64,000 bases of DNA from Hyphococcus flavus (GTDB lineage Bacteria > Pseudomonadota > Alphaproteobacteria > Caulobacterales > Parvularculaceae): contig NZ_CP118166.1 in assembly GCF_028748065.1 (NCBI RefSeq), positions 1,131,501 through 1,195,500 on the forward strand, in the 5' to 3' direction. A program made the translations under genes and the position numbers. The notes under the pieces are model-generated. The model worked only from the letters and a program-made list of their open reading frames with translations, was not told the origin of the DNA and ran no database searches. Position 1 is the first letter of the stretch; each line of letters begins with the position of its first letter. Positions 8,251-17,200 of this stretch are shown here, piece after piece.

Positions 8251-10884
8251 CTAAAGCGTCCGCGTTACTTTCTCGACGCGGAAGCATTCGATGACATCAC
8301 CGGCTTTCATGTCTTCGTAGTTGGCGAAGCTCATGCCGCATTCCTGCCCGGCGGGCACCTCGTTGACGTCGTCCTTGAACCGCTTGAGCTGCGACAGCTC
8401 GCCTTCGTGAATAACGACATCATCGCGGATAAGGCGAACTTTCGCCCCGCGCTCGACCTTGCCTTCGGAAACGCGGCAACCCGCAACCTTGCCGTGCTTC
8501 GAAATCGAAAAGACTTCGAGGATTTCGGCGTTGCCGAGGAATGTTTCGCGCAGTTCCGGATCAAGCATGCCGGAGAGAACCGCCTTGATGTCGTCGATCA
8601 GGTCGTAGATCACCGAATAATAGCGAATCTCAACGCCGGATCGTTCCGCTTCGTCACGGGCCTGTTTGTTGGCGCGGACATTGAAACCGATCACCGGCGC
8701 GTTTGACGCCTCGGCCAGAATGACGTCGCTTTCGGAAATGCCGCCGACGCCGGTATGAAGGACGCGCACGCGCACTTCATCCGTACTCATCTTATCGAGC
8801 GCACCAACAATCGCTTCGATAGAGCCTTGCACATCACCCTTGATGACGATCGGCATTTCCTTGATTTCTGAATCCTGCAACTGCGCCATCATCTGTTCGA
8901 GCGAAGTGCCCGACGATTTCGCCGCTGCTTTTTCGCGGCGCTGGCGCTGACGGAACTCGGCGATTTCCCGCGCACGTGCTTCCGATTCGACCACGTGGAA
9001 CGTGTCGCCCGGTTCCGGCACGCCATTAAGTCCCAAAATCTCAACCGGATAAGCAGGACCCGCTTCTTTCACCTGGGCGCCCTTGTCGTCAGACATGGCG
9101 CGCACCTTGCCCCATTCGGAACCGACAACCATGATGTCGCCGCGCTTCAGGGTGCCGCGCTCGACGAGCATGGTTGCAACGGCGCCGCGGCCTTTATCGA
9201 GGCGGCCTTCGACCACCGCGCCTTCGGCGGGACGGTCCGGGTTGGCTTTCAGCTCCAGAAGTTCCGACTGCAACAGGATCGCTTCCTGTAATCCGTCGAG
9301 ATTCATTTTCTTCAGTGCGGAAACTTCCACGTCCTGCACGTCGCCGCCCATGCTTTCCACCTGAATTTCATACTGCAGGAGGTCCGTACGCACTTTGTTT
9401 GGATCGGCATCGGGTTTGTCGACTTTGTTTATGGCGACAATGATCGGCACGCCGGCGGCCTTGGCGTGGCTGATCGCTTCTTCCGTTTGCGGCATGATGG
9501 AGTCATCCGCCGCCACAACGAGAATAATGATGTCCGTCACCTTGGCGCCGCGCGCGCGCATTTGTGTAAACGCAGCGTGGCCTGGCGTATCAAGGAACGT
9601 GATCTTGCGTTCATTGCCAAGATCAACCTGATAAGCACCGATATGCTGGGTGATGCCGCCCGCCTCGCCAGCGACCACATCAGTCTGACGCAAGGCGTCG
9701 AGCAGAGATGTCTTGCCGTGATCGACGTGTCCCATGATGGTGACGACCGGCGGACGCGATTTCATGTCCGCGTCCGTGTCCGCCGCGCCGCCGAGACCTT
9801 CCTCGACATCGGCTTCGGAGACCCGTTTCACCGCGTGTCCGAGATCTTCGGCGACAAGTTGCGCCGTATCAGCGTCTAGCGTTGCATTCGCGGTGACCAT
9901 CTGGCCCTGTTTCATCAGTTCCTTGACCAGATCGACCGCACGCATGGACATCCGCGCCGCCAGTTCCTGAACCGTGATCGTTTCCGGAATGATGACGTCG
10001 CGCACTACACGGGCGCCGCCGCCGGCGCGCTGCTGGCGAGCCTGTTTTTCACGTTCACGGGCGCGCTTCACCGATGCAAGCGAGCGTTGACGCTCTTCAT
10101 CGTCCAGCGCGTTGGCGATGGTCAATTTGCCCGAACGCCGGCGCGGTGATTCCTTGGCCTTGCTGGTGTCACGGCGATCATCACCGCCCTTGCGTCGGGT
10201 TTTGAGGCGACCGCCAAGCTGGGCCAGCGGATTGTCTGGGTCGGCATCAGCTTGCCGCTCGGCTTCCGGTTCCTTGCCCTTCGCGCGCGCATCTGCTTTC
10301 GCCGCGTTACGCTTTTTGCGCTCACGCTCTTCTTCCTCAAGCGCCTCGCGGGCTTCTTCTTCAGCCTTACGGCGCGCTTCGGCCTCTTTGGCGCGCTTTT
10401 CTTCTTCTATCGCCTGGCGTTTGCGGTCTTCTTCGAGCTTGGTGCGCTCTTCGGCTTCGCGCGCCTCGCGTTCGGCACGCTCAGCCGCCTCGCGTTTGGC
10501 GCGCGCTTGTTGTTCTCGCCGCGCCGTCGCCAGCGCTTCGGCCCGCGCCTGTTTTTCATCATCGGATAGCGTTCTTAAAACCGAACCCTGCTTCTTGTCG
10601 TCTGCCTCGTCCGGCTTTTCGGCTTCCTTCGCCTTCGGCTTGGCTGCGGGTTTCACGATGGGCCGAGCTGATTTTTTTTCAGGCGCTTCGGATTCTTTTG
10701 CTTCCGGCTTGGCCTCATCGCCTTTCTTGGGCGTCAGAACGCGACGGCGTTTGGTCTCCACAACGACCGTCTTCGATCGCCCATGACTAAAGCTCTGCTT
10801 GACCGCACCCGTTTCCGTGCGGCGCAGCGTCAGCGGTCGCCGTGGCGATTTCGATTTCGTTTCTGTTTCGACGTCGTCGCTCAT
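8251..10884 (-). CDS. infB: Translation initiation factor IF-2
   Basis: This GTPase of about 877 residues brings fMet-tRNA to the 30S subunit. The start is the ATG at 10884 behind GGAGATTTG. Residues 1-300 are a long Lys/Glu/Arg/Ala-rich coiled region, common in alphaproteobacteria. The IF2 N-terminal fold ([22 protein letters not shown]) follows, then the G domain with [20 protein letters not shown] and NKVD, and the C-terminal tRNA-binding domains. It sits in the usual order nusA-ylxR-infB. Confidence 0.98.
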   Translation of the reverse strand: MSDDVETETKSKSPRRPLTLRRTETGAVKQSFSHGRSKTVVVETKRRRVLTPKKGDEAKPEAKESEAPEKKSARPIVKPAAKPKAKEAEKPDEADDKKQGSVLRTLSDDEKQARAEALATARREQQARAKREAAERAEREAREAEERTKLEEDRKRQAIEEEKRAKEAEARRKAEEEAREALEEEERERKKRNAAKADARAKGKEPEAERQADADPDNPLAQLGGRLKTRRKGGDDRRDTSKAKESPRRRSGKLTIANALDDEERQRSLASVKRAREREKQARQQRAGGGARVVRDVIIPETITVQELAARMSMRAVDLVKELMKQGQMVTANATLDADTAQLVAEDLGHAVKRVSEADVEEGLGGAADTDADMKSRPPVVTIMGHVDHGKTSLLDALRQTDVVAGEAGGITQHIGAYQVDLGNERKITFLDTPGHAAFTQMRARGAKVTDIIILVVAADDSIMPQTEEAISHAKAAGVPIIVAINKVDKPDADPNKVRTDLLQYEIQVESMGGDVQDVEVSALKKMNLDGLQEAILLQSELLELKANPDRPAEGAVVEGRLDKGRGAVATMLVERGTLKRGDIMVVGSEWGKVRAMSDDKGAQVKEAGPAYPVEILGLNGVPEPGDTFHVVESEARAREIAEFRQRQRREKAAAKSSGTSLEQMMAQLQDSEIKEMPIVIKGDVQGSIEAIVGALDKMSTDEVRVRVLHTGVGGISESDVILAEASNAPVIGFNVRANKQARDEAERSGVEIRYYSVIYDLIDDIKAVLSGMLDPELRETFLGNAEILEVFSISKHGKVAGCRVSEGKVERGAKVRLIRDDVVIHEGELSQLKRFKDDVNEVPAGQECGMSFANYEDMKAGDVIECFRVEKVTRTL

Positions 10885-11014
10885 CAAATCTCCAAATGCG
10901 CCTCCTCATAAAGGCGCTTCCTTTTGGTTTCGGAACCATGAGCCCCGAAACCGCCATCGACATACAACCCCGAAGGGCCGCGGTCCACCGCAACCCTCAC
11001 GGTTTCCGGCTTTT

Positions 11015-11716
11015 TCAGCCAGTTTTGACGGCTTGCGCCGTCACTTTTACGCACCCGGTTTCGTCATCATCACGAAACCCGTTTAACTTTTTCGCGGCGG
11101 CAAGAAATCGTTGCGCCGCATTGCCTTCCTTCAGCACGACATGAACAGTTGGTTCATCCCGCCCCAACGCCGCCGCCAGTTCTGTCGCAGCGAATTGGTT
11201 CACGATCTCAACACCCGTCGCCAGCCTCGCGAGTTTTCGCTTCCCGTCCACACCCGCGTCGCGCGCATTAATCAGCACCGCAACATTTTTGCGCTCCAGC
11301 GCCGCACGGGCTTTTTCAAACCCTGTCGTCGCCTCACCCGCCTTTCGCGCCAAGCCCAGCGCCGACAACGCCGCTTTGGTCAATCCTGCCTCGACTCGGT
11401 CGGCAAGCCCCTCAGGCGCCGTAGCCGGCGCTTTGAAAGAGCGCGAAAAAGCTCCTTTTTTCACCGCCGCTTCCAACGCCGCCCGGTTAGGACTTAGCCA
11501 GGCGCCGCGCCCAGGAAGCTTGCCCGAAAAGTCAGGCGCCAACAGGCCGTCAGGGCTCAAGACGAAACGCAGACCCGTCTGCGGGGTAAGCGCTTCGCCC
11601 GTCGCCACGCATCGTCGCTCGGGCTGTTTGCGTCGCCCGGACTGGCTGACCTCATGCGGTTGCTTCAGTCTCGGCCTCCTCGTTTTCCTGTTCCGCTTCC
11701 TCCGCACGCATCGCAT
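11015..11716 (-). CDS. YlxR-type RNA-binding protein with L7Ae-like C-terminal domain
   Basis: The product is 233 residues from the ATG at 11716. The N-terminal DUF448/YlxR domain has ERRCVATGE and a PGRGAWLSPNRAALEAAVKKGAFSRSF stretch; the C-terminal half (ALSALGLARKAGEATTGFEKAR, then VAVLINARDAG) is an L7Ae/YlxQ-like fold. This two-domain fusion is the standard alphaproteobacterial form between nusA and infB and probably binds RNA during transcription or ribosome maturation. The chosen start makes it overlap the 3' end of nusA by 65 bases. A later non-ATG start is possible, because the conserved part begins near residue 34. Confidence 0.85.
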   Translation of the reverse strand: MRCVRRKRNRKTRRPRLKQPHEVSQSGRRKQPERRCVATGEALTPQTGLRFVLSPDGLLAPDFSGKLPGRGAWLSPNRAALEAAVKKGAFSRSFKAPATAPEGLADRVEAGLTKAALSALGLARKAGEATTGFEKARAALERKNVAVLINARDAGVDGKRKLARLATGVEIVNQFAATELAAALGRDEPTVHVVLKEGNAAQRFLAAAKKLNGFRDDDETGCVKVTAQAVKTG

Positions 11717-13274
11717 CAAGATCTTCCTGGGTGATCCAGCCCGCCATGACGCGCGTGCGCATGATCAAATCCTCAGCTTCTTCAGCCGTGATTTTGTACT
11801 GCTCCAATATGCCGTCGTAGTGCTTGCGCTCGCCATCGACCCGCTCGGTCCAACCCGTCAGATCATCGGTTGCGCATCCGGCGAGATCTTCAAGCGACTT
11901 CACGTCGTTCTCGCCGAGCGTCACGACCATTTTCAGATCAAGCCCTTCGACTTCAAGAATGTCGTCGGCGACGCCCATCTCCTTGCGCTTCTCATCGAGC
12001 TTTTTGTTTTCTTCCTCGATGTAATCACGCGCGCGCGCCTGAAGCTCTTCAGCCGTTTCTTCGTCGAGGCCGTCGATTTCCATCAATTCCTCAACGTCGA
12101 TAAAGGCCAGTTCCTCAATCTTGGCGAAACCTTCTGAAACAAGAAGGCCTGCCATCATGTCGTCAACATCAAGGCCAGCCATGAAGAGTTCTGAACGTAC
12201 ACGGAATTCTTCCTGACGCTTGGCGCTCTCTTCTTCCTCGGTCATGATATCGATTTCATAACCGGAAAGTTGTGAGGCGAGGCGCACATTCTGGCCGCGA
12301 CGGCCAATGGCGAGCGACAATTGCTCATCCGGCACGACGACCTCGATGCGCATCAATTCTTCGTCGAGCACGACCTTGGTGACTTCCGCCGGCGCGAGCG
12401 CATTAACGACAAAAGTCGCGTCGTTTTCGTTCCACGGCACGATGTCGATCTTTTCGCCGCCAAGCTCGTTCACCACCGCCTGCACGCGAGAACCCCGCAT
12501 GCCGACGCAGGCGCCGACAGGATCAATGCCCGCGTCTTTAGAGTAAACGCCGATCTTAGCGCGACTGCCCGGATCGCGCGCCACAGCCTTGATTTCAATC
12601 ACGCCGTCATAAACTTCCGGCACTTCCTGCTCGAACAGTTTCGCCATGAACTGAGGATGCGAACGGGAAAGAAAGATTTGCGGGCCCCGCGTCTCGCGGC
12701 GCACATCCATGATGTAAGCGCGCACACGATCGCCATTGCGGTAATTCTCACGCGGCAATTGCTGGTCGCGGCGGATAATCGCCTCGGCTTTGCCAAGATC
12801 GACAATCACGTGGCCGTATTCGACCCGCTTGATGATGCCGTTGATGATTTCGCTGACGCGATCTTTAAAGTCTTCATACTGACGGTCACGTTCAGCTTCA
12901 CGCACTTTCTGGGTGATGACCTGCTTGGCGCCCATGGCCGCCTGGCGGCCAAAATCCATCGGCGGCAACGGCTCTGACATGAAGTCGCCAACCTCGGCTT
13001 CCGGATTGCGGTGACGCGCGTCAGCAACAGTGATCTGTGTCTGATCATTTTCGATTTCATCGACGACTTCGAGCAAACGCCACAGCCGGGTTTCGCCGGT
13101 TTTCGGATTGATCTCCGCCTTGACCAGCGTCTCATGACCGTAACGGGTGCGCGCCGCACGGGCGAGCGCATCTTCCATGGCCTCGATAACAAGCGATTTG
13201 TCGATTGATTTTTCGCGCGCGACGGCGTCGGCGATCTGAATCAATTCAAGCTTGTTGGCGCTAATGGCGGTCAT
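11652..13274 (-). CDS. nusA: Transcription termination/antitermination protein NusA
   Basis: This 540-residue protein has the N-terminal RNA polymerase-binding domain ([20 protein letters not shown]), the S1 domain ([15 protein letters not shown]), KH1/KH2 ([20 protein letters not shown] and [17 protein letters not shown]) and C-terminal helix-hairpin-helix repeats. It modulates pausing and termination at RNA polymerase. It lies 29 bases after rimP and shares sequence with the start of ylxR. The operon begins with a terminator hairpin (13862-13885) that NusA itself could act on. Confidence 0.97.
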   Translation of the reverse strand: MTAISANKLELIQIADAVAREKSIDKSLVIEAMEDALARAARTRYGHETLVKAEINPKTGETRLWRLLEVVDEIENDQTQITVADARHRNPEAEVGDFMSEPLPPMDFGRQAAMGAKQVITQKVREAERDRQYEDFKDRVSEIINGIIKRVEYGHVIVDLGKAEAIIRRDQQLPRENYRNGDRVRAYIMDVRRETRGPQIFLSRSHPQFMAKLFEQEVPEVYDGVIEIKAVARDPGSRAKIGVYSKDAGIDPVGACVGMRGSRVQAVVNELGGEKIDIVPWNENDATFVVNALAPAEVTKVVLDEELMRIEVVVPDEQLSLAIGRRGQNVRLASQLSGYEIDIMTEEEESAKRQEEFRVRSELFMAGLDVDDMMAGLLVSEGFAKIEELAFIDVEELMEIDGLDEETAEELQARARDYIEEENKKLDEKRKEMGVADDILEVEGLDLKMVVTLGENDVKSLEDLAGCATDDLTGWTERVDGERKHYDGILEQYKITAEEAEDLIMRTRVMAGWITQEDLDAMRAEEAEQENEEAETEATA

Positions 13275-13303
13275 CGAAGGGTCTCCATCATCAATTATCT
13301 CCT

Positions 13304-13825
13304 TTAAGGCTGCTCGTTAATAGCTTGGCGGTCTTCTTTTTCCGCCTTCATGGTTTCGCGAATAAGATCCTCGGTCAGGATCAATTGCGCATTGGCGATC
13401 CACTCCATGGGAAAGAGCGCCGTTTCGTCTTCGCCCTCGATATCGAAAGCGATTTTTCCGTCATCGAGTCCGGCCAAAACGCCCTTGAAGCGCTTGCGGC
13501 CTTCGACGAGCCGGTTCAGTTCCAATTTGGCGGGCCAGCCCTGCCAATCCTCAAAATCCTTTTCCCGAACCAGCGGCCGGTCGATCCCCGGCGAAGAGAC
13601 CTCAAGATTGTAATTCCCTTCAATCGGGTCGGCCTCTTCCAGCACCGGCGACAACGCGCGCGACAGCCGTGCGCAATCTTCCGCCGTCATGGTCTTGTCC
13701 GGACGCTCGGCCATCACCTGAAGCGTCATGGTCTTGCCGCCCGTCATGCGAACACGCACCAGTTCAAAACCGGCGGCGTCGACAACCGGTGTGATGAGGT
13801 CAAAAAGGCGCGTTTCAAGCGTCAA
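13304..13825 (-). CDS. rimP: Ribosome maturation factor RimP
   Basis: The product is 173 residues from a TTG start at 13825, preceded by GGAG 8 bases upstream. The family motifs are present: LITPVVDAAGFELVRV, LSPVLEEADPIEGNYNLEVSSPG (with the SSPGIDRPL core) and FKGVLAGLDDGKI. RimP assists 30S assembly. The frame stays open to an ATG at 13933, but that ATG lies inside the apparent promoter and its 36-residue extension is encoded by the terminator hairpin, so I reject it. Confidence 0.93.
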   Translation of the reverse strand: MTLETRLFDLITPVVDAAGFELVRVRMTGGKTMTLQVMAERPDKTMTAEDCARLSRALSPVLEEADPIEGNYNLEVSSPGIDRPLVREKDFEDWQGWPAKLELNRLVEGRKRFKGVLAGLDDGKIAFDIEGEDETALFPMEWIANAQLILTEDLIRETMKAEKEDRQAINEQP

Positions 13826-13856
13826 AAATAGCAGCTCCAAATGAGCGCCGCCGGAA

Positions 13857-13885
13857 CGAAAAAGCGGGCCCCGCGGGGCCCGCTT
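13857..13885 (-). terminator. Leader terminator/attenuator of the rimP-nusA-infB operon
   Basis: A perfect 24-base palindrome occupies 13862-13885, and the minus-strand transcript then reads TTTTTC. The plus strand lacks a U run, so the direction is minus. It lies about 20 bases after the predicted transcription start and 30-60 bases before the rimP start. This is a premature terminator in the operon leader, not the end of a gene: the next gene upstream points away. Confidence 0.7.
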
Positions 13886-13911
13886 ATCAAATCCGATAGC
13901 GTTTGAGCGGT

Positions 13912-13940
13912 TATATAGGCCTTCTCCAGCCATTTGTCAG
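13912..13940 (-). promoter_or_regulatory. Sigma-70-type promoter for the rimP operon
   Basis: On the minus strand CTGACA (13940-13935) and TATATA (13917-13912) are separated by exactly 17 bases. Transcription would start near 13905, downstream of the rejected ATG at 13933 and just upstream of the terminator hairpin. Confidence 0.55.
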
Positions 13941-14049
13941 CCCCTTTTCATTCACTTTGAGGGCTCCCGTTCGCCATCGGTGAAAAGTCCGAAACACGAG
14001 GGTTTCGGCGCGTTTCTTGAATCCATCCCGGTGGAAGGAGCACGCTAGG

Positions 14050-14805
14050 ATGACGGTTGCACGCCTCAAAAAACGCGGAATTATAGCATTAATCGTTTAT
14101 TTCCTGCTGATCACGGCTGTTGCCGTGCCCGTCGCGTTCTTTGCCGGTAAAGCCGAAGGACAGACCAAATCCGATCACATCGCCCTCCTGTCCCAAAATG
14201 ATCCGGACCTGCGGGCGCAATACGCCGCCCTTTACCGCGCGCGCCGGGCCGGCGCTGGCTGCGGCGGTGAAACCGACCCGGATACGGAACGGCGCGCCGT
14301 CTGGGAAATCATCTGTCATCCGCAAACCGAAGGCGCAGGCCGCGGCGGCGTTGCCGCCCAACATGGCCCACGCAACCAGCAACACGCATCCACCGCGGCG
14401 CCAGTCAGGCGCCATCGAACAGCGCTCGATGACGCCGTCATCAATACGCTGGCCGGCGGTTCAGTCAGTAATGGGCGCGACTCAACGGGCGGCGGAGGTT
14501 CGCCGTTAAGTCTTGCGCTTGCGCCGGGCGTCAGCGGCGCGCCAATCGGCGGCCCGGATTATGGCGGACACACGATGTCAACGAACTTTGGATCGCCCGG
14601 CTTGGGATCTGGCGGGTTTGGAGGTTTGGCAGGTGGCCCGAATGCGCCTGGCGGCCTGCCGGGTAATATTATCCCTGGCTTGCAAGTCACGCCCCTGGAC
14701 CCGACACAACCGCCGGAAACCGTCGTAACCCCCATTCCAGGCGCATTACCGCTGCTATTGACGGGCCTTGCGGGCCTTTTCGCTGCGAGCCGTCGCAAGC
14801 GATAA
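14050..14805 (+). CDS. PEP-CTERM/VPLPA-CTERM-like surface protein
   Basis: The product is 251 residues from the ATG at 14050, behind a GGAAGGAG site. Residues 10-30 form an N-terminal membrane/signal segment. The middle is Gly/Pro/Ala-rich and low in complexity. The C-terminus ends TPIPGALPLLLTGLAGLFAA followed by SRRKR: a Pro-containing signature, a hydrophobic helix and a basic tail, the pattern of exosortase substrates. No exosortase or EPS cluster is in the window. The protein would be exported, cut near the motif and released or anchored at the surface. The body has no domain I recognise. Confidence 0.65.
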   Translation: MTVARLKKRGIIALIVYFLLITAVAVPVAFFAGKAEGQTKSDHIALLSQNDPDLRAQYAALYRARRAGAGCGGETDPDTERRAVWEIICHPQTEGAGRGGVAAQHGPRNQQHASTAAPVRRHRTALDDAVINTLAGGSVSNGRDSTGGGGSPLSLALAPGVSGAPIGGPDYGGHTMSTNFGSPGLGSGGFGGLAGGPNAPGGLPGNIIPGLQVTPLDPTQPPETVVTPIPGALPLLLTGLAGLFAASRRKR

Positions 14806-14820
14806 TCCCCTTCATTTACT

Positions 14821-14854
14821 ATGGATTTTGGGGGCCCAATGGGTCAAAATCCAT
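14821..14854 (+). repeat. 10-bp inverted repeat before the DUF2937 gene
   Basis: ATGGATTTTG at 14821-14830 is the exact reverse complement of CAAAATCCAT at 14845-14854, with a 14-base loop. It lies in the 84-base gap between two co-directional genes. There is no T run, so it is not a classic terminator; it could be an mRNA stability hairpin or an operator. Confidence 0.5.
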
Positions 14855-14889
14855 CGTGTTGGGGTAATCGCAGTCAGAGGGGACGCGTC

Positions 14890-15387
14890 GTGGGTCGTTT
14901 GCTTGCATTTCTGTTAGGGGTCGCCGGCGCAGTTCTGGGCTCGCAAGGGCCGGGCTTCACGCTGCAATATATGCAAAACCTTGAAGGTCGTATCGACGAG
15001 CTACGACCGATCGTTGAGGAATTCGACGGCAATATCGCGCAATATGGATACACTCGCGATCAGGCCATGAGCGAATGCCGCACAGCAGCCGGCTTGCTCG
15101 ACGCTTTGTGCAAGACGTACGTAACTGCTGTTCAGCGTTACGAACTTCTAGTGGCGCATAAAGAACAACTCGACGCGTCCACAGAAACGGTTCGTCCGCT
15201 TGTGCTGGCGCGCAGTTTTATTCCTGATGTTGCAGAATCCGTGCGCGGAGAATTCAAGCCGGCCGTGCCGGTGACCACCGATGGTCTTATTTACGCAGGC
15301 GGCGGCTTCGCGCTTTTGTGGGGCGGCGGATCGTTCCTGTTCGGCTTGCTTGGCGCCATGTTTGGCGGCGGGCGGCGATACGCGTAA
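14890..15387 (+). CDS. DUF2937 family membrane protein
   Basis: The product is 165 residues from GTG at 14890, which has GAGGGGA 6 bases upstream. An earlier in-frame ATG at 14821 lies in a hairpin and adds unconserved residues. There is an N-terminal membrane helix (LLAFLLGVAGAVLG), then GSQGPGFTLQYMQNLEGRIDEL typical of DUF2937, a helical periplasmic domain with a Cys pair (SECRTAAGLLDALC), and a C-terminal membrane helix rich in Gly ending FGGGRRYA. The function is unknown in the family. Confidence 0.65.
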   Translation: MGRLLAFLLGVAGAVLGSQGPGFTLQYMQNLEGRIDELRPIVEEFDGNIAQYGYTRDQAMSECRTAAGLLDALCKTYVTAVQRYELLVAHKEQLDASTETVRPLVLARSFIPDVAESVRGEFKPAVPVTTDGLIYAGGGFALLWGGGSFLFGLLGAMFGGGRRYA

Positions 15388-15391
15388 AGAT

Positions 15392-16201
15392 TTAGCGGTT
15401 CCGCCGATCGTCCAGCCAGTCTGTAATGATCGGCGGCACGAAACGTTTCAATAAGCGCTTGCCGCGATCGGCTGCGCTCCCTTCTCCCGGACGATACTGA
15501 AACAGCGTCATATGCGCGCCGGAAACTTCGCCGTCCGGCCGCCCGTTAGTGTAATAGTACATCGCAATCGAACGGCGAACGCGCCCGTCCGGCGTTTTCA
15601 CTGGTTGCGGGTTCCCGTGAAAGCTTTTGTCCGTCGTATTGAAAATGACGCACCTGTTAAACGACGGCGCATAGCGCTTTACGCAATGCTTCATGTCCGT
15701 ATCCCAAAGCTCGAGATTGCCGCCCCAATCCTCTTCCCAACCCTTGTTGAGATAAAGAAGAAGGTTGATGCGCCGGTCGAGCCGCATGTGCTTTTGAAAA
15801 TTGAAGTCTGCATGAACGCCAAGAAATCCGCCGTCGCGTAACTGGTGCAAACCGCCGCCAGCGAGAAAAGGGTCTGGCACAAGCCCTTCAATGCCGGTCA
15901 GCTTCTCCAGGAACATGATAACTTCCTGACCGTTCAGAAATTGAATAAGCGCGCGGGTTTTTGGCCCCATGGCGCGCGTAGAATTACAGGCGTGCTTTTT
16001 CTGAAACCGGTCGTCCATTTGCGACCAGCCGGTTTCGTCACCCGCCTCAACTTCCTTGAGAACGCCCTCAATCACCTCGGGGTGAACAAAATCTTCGATG
16101 GCGATATGCGGAAAAGGGTCGCCGGCGTCATAAGCATCGCGGTTTTGAGCCGCAAAAGCATCGAGGCGTTCAATATCCGCTTCCAAGCCGTTCACCATCA
16201 T
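15392..16201 (-). CDS. 2-oxoglutarate/Fe(II)-dependent oxygenase (prolyl hydroxylase-like)
   Basis: The product is 269 residues from ATG at 16201, behind GAAGGG. The double-stranded beta-helix iron triad is visible: HADF supplies His and Asp, and SFHGNPQPV supplies the distal His; the later RRSIAMYYY Arg should bind 2-oxoglutarate. The layout matches small bacterial 2OG-Fe(II) oxygenases related to prolyl 4-hydroxylase. The substrate is unknown; proteins or sugar-linked surface molecules are possible. It is convergent with the DUF2937 gene, with 4 bases between stops. Confidence 0.85.
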   Translation of the reverse strand: MMVNGLEADIERLDAFAAQNRDAYDAGDPFPHIAIEDFVHPEVIEGVLKEVEAGDETGWSQMDDRFQKKHACNSTRAMGPKTRALIQFLNGQEVIMFLEKLTGIEGLVPDPFLAGGGLHQLRDGGFLGVHADFNFQKHMRLDRRINLLLYLNKGWEEDWGGNLELWDTDMKHCVKRYAPSFNRCVIFNTTDKSFHGNPQPVKTPDGRVRRSIAMYYYTNGRPDGEVSGAHMTLFQYRPGEGSAADRGKRLLKRFVPPIITDWLDDRRNR

Positions 16202-16251
16202 CGCACCCTTCACCAATCGAAAAACTAAACCCGCGTTCAGCAAGGTACATG

Positions 16252-17169
16252 CTATTGCGCATCACCCGCTTTGGAGACGAGATTTTCAAAATCCCAAATT
16301 CTCTCATCCGCCAGATGACTGGAACGGACATTCTGTAGCGCGCGAAACATCACTTCCCGCCGGCCGGGGCGCTTTTGCTCCCAGTCATTGAGCATTTGTT
16401 TCATCGCTTCGCGCTGCAACCCTTCCTGACTGCCACAAAGATTGCAGGGGATGATCGGGAATTTCAGCGCGGTTGAAAATTTCTCGATGTCGTCTTCAGC
16501 GCACAAGATGAGCGGGCGCAGAACGAACAAATCGCCTTCGTCATTCACCAGCTTCGGCGGCATCGATGCGAGCCGACCGCCGTGAAAGAGATTCATCATG
16601 AAGGTTTCAAGCGCGTCATCGCGATGATGGCCAAGCACGATGGCGTCGCACTTTTCCTCACGCGCCACACGGTAGAGAATGCCACGGCGCAGGCGCGAAC
16701 ATAATGAACAATAGGTCTTGTTCTCCGGCACTTTGTCCGTGACGATGGAATAGGTGTCCTCGGTGACAATCCGGTGCTCGACTCCGAGGTTATTCAGATA
16801 GTCCGGCAGAATATGTTTCGGAAAACCGGGCTGACCCTGATCAAGATTGCAGGCGATCAGTTCGGCCTTCAGCGCGCCCTGCCATTTGAGATCCATCAGC
16901 GCGGCGAGCAGCGTGTAACTGTCCTTGCCGCCGGACAAACAAACAAGCCAATTTTGCGGGACGCCGTCAGCGCGCGGCTTGTCCATGCCGTAGCGCGCAA
17001 TCGCCTCCTGCGTCTGGCGCAGCAGCCGTTTGCGCAATTTTTTGAACGACACAGACGACGGCGCGTGACTATAGATGCGCGGAAGCACGCCCGCAGCATC
17101 GCCAGAATTTTCAATGACAGGGCCGTCAGCCATCTGCGCCGTCCGTAAAACTGCATGCGCTTCAAGCAT
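16252..17169 (-). CDS. ttcA: tRNA 2-thiocytidine(32) biosynthesis protein TtcA
   Basis: This 305-residue enzyme thiolates C32 of some tRNAs using ATP and a [4Fe-4S] cluster. The PP-loop is [17 protein letters not shown]; cysteines of [11 protein letters not shown] and of CNLCGSQEG are the expected cluster ligands. [17 protein letters not shown] is a further TtcA signature. The ATG at 17169 is used; an ATG at 17133 is an alternative, because the first residues are not conserved. Confidence 0.95.
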   Translation of the reverse strand: MLEAHAVLRTAQMADGPVIENSGDAAGVLPRIYSHAPSSVSFKKLRKRLLRQTQEAIARYGMDKPRADGVPQNWLVCLSGGKDSYTLLAALMDLKWQGALKAELIACNLDQGQPGFPKHILPDYLNNLGVEHRIVTEDTYSIVTDKVPENKTYCSLCSRLRRGILYRVAREEKCDAIVLGHHRDDALETFMMNLFHGGRLASMPPKLVNDEGDLFVLRPLILCAEDDIEKFSTALKFPIIPCNLCGSQEGLQREAMKQMLNDWEQKRPGRREVMFRALQNVRSSHLADERIWDFENLVSKAGDAQ

Positions 17170-17200
17170 GTCGCAACACGCCTGTCACGGTCAAATCTGT

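Noticed and set aside
10112-10786. 224-residue plus-strand open frame
   Set aside because: Ser/Arg/Ala-rich antisense of the low-complexity infB N-terminal region.
11289-12137. 282-residue plus-strand open frame
   Set aside because: Antisense to ylxR and nusA, which have clear family motifs; the long frame follows from GC-rich codon use.
13826-13933. Upstream ATG (13933) as the rimP start
   Set aside because: It lies inside the predicted promoter, the extension is encoded by the terminator hairpin and is not RimP-like; TTG 13825 has a GGAG site.
14089-14415. Minus-strand frame with a signal-peptide-like hydrophobic stretch
   Set aside because: The plus-strand frame has good ribosome site, membrane segment and sorting tail; the minus frame lacks any conserved pattern.
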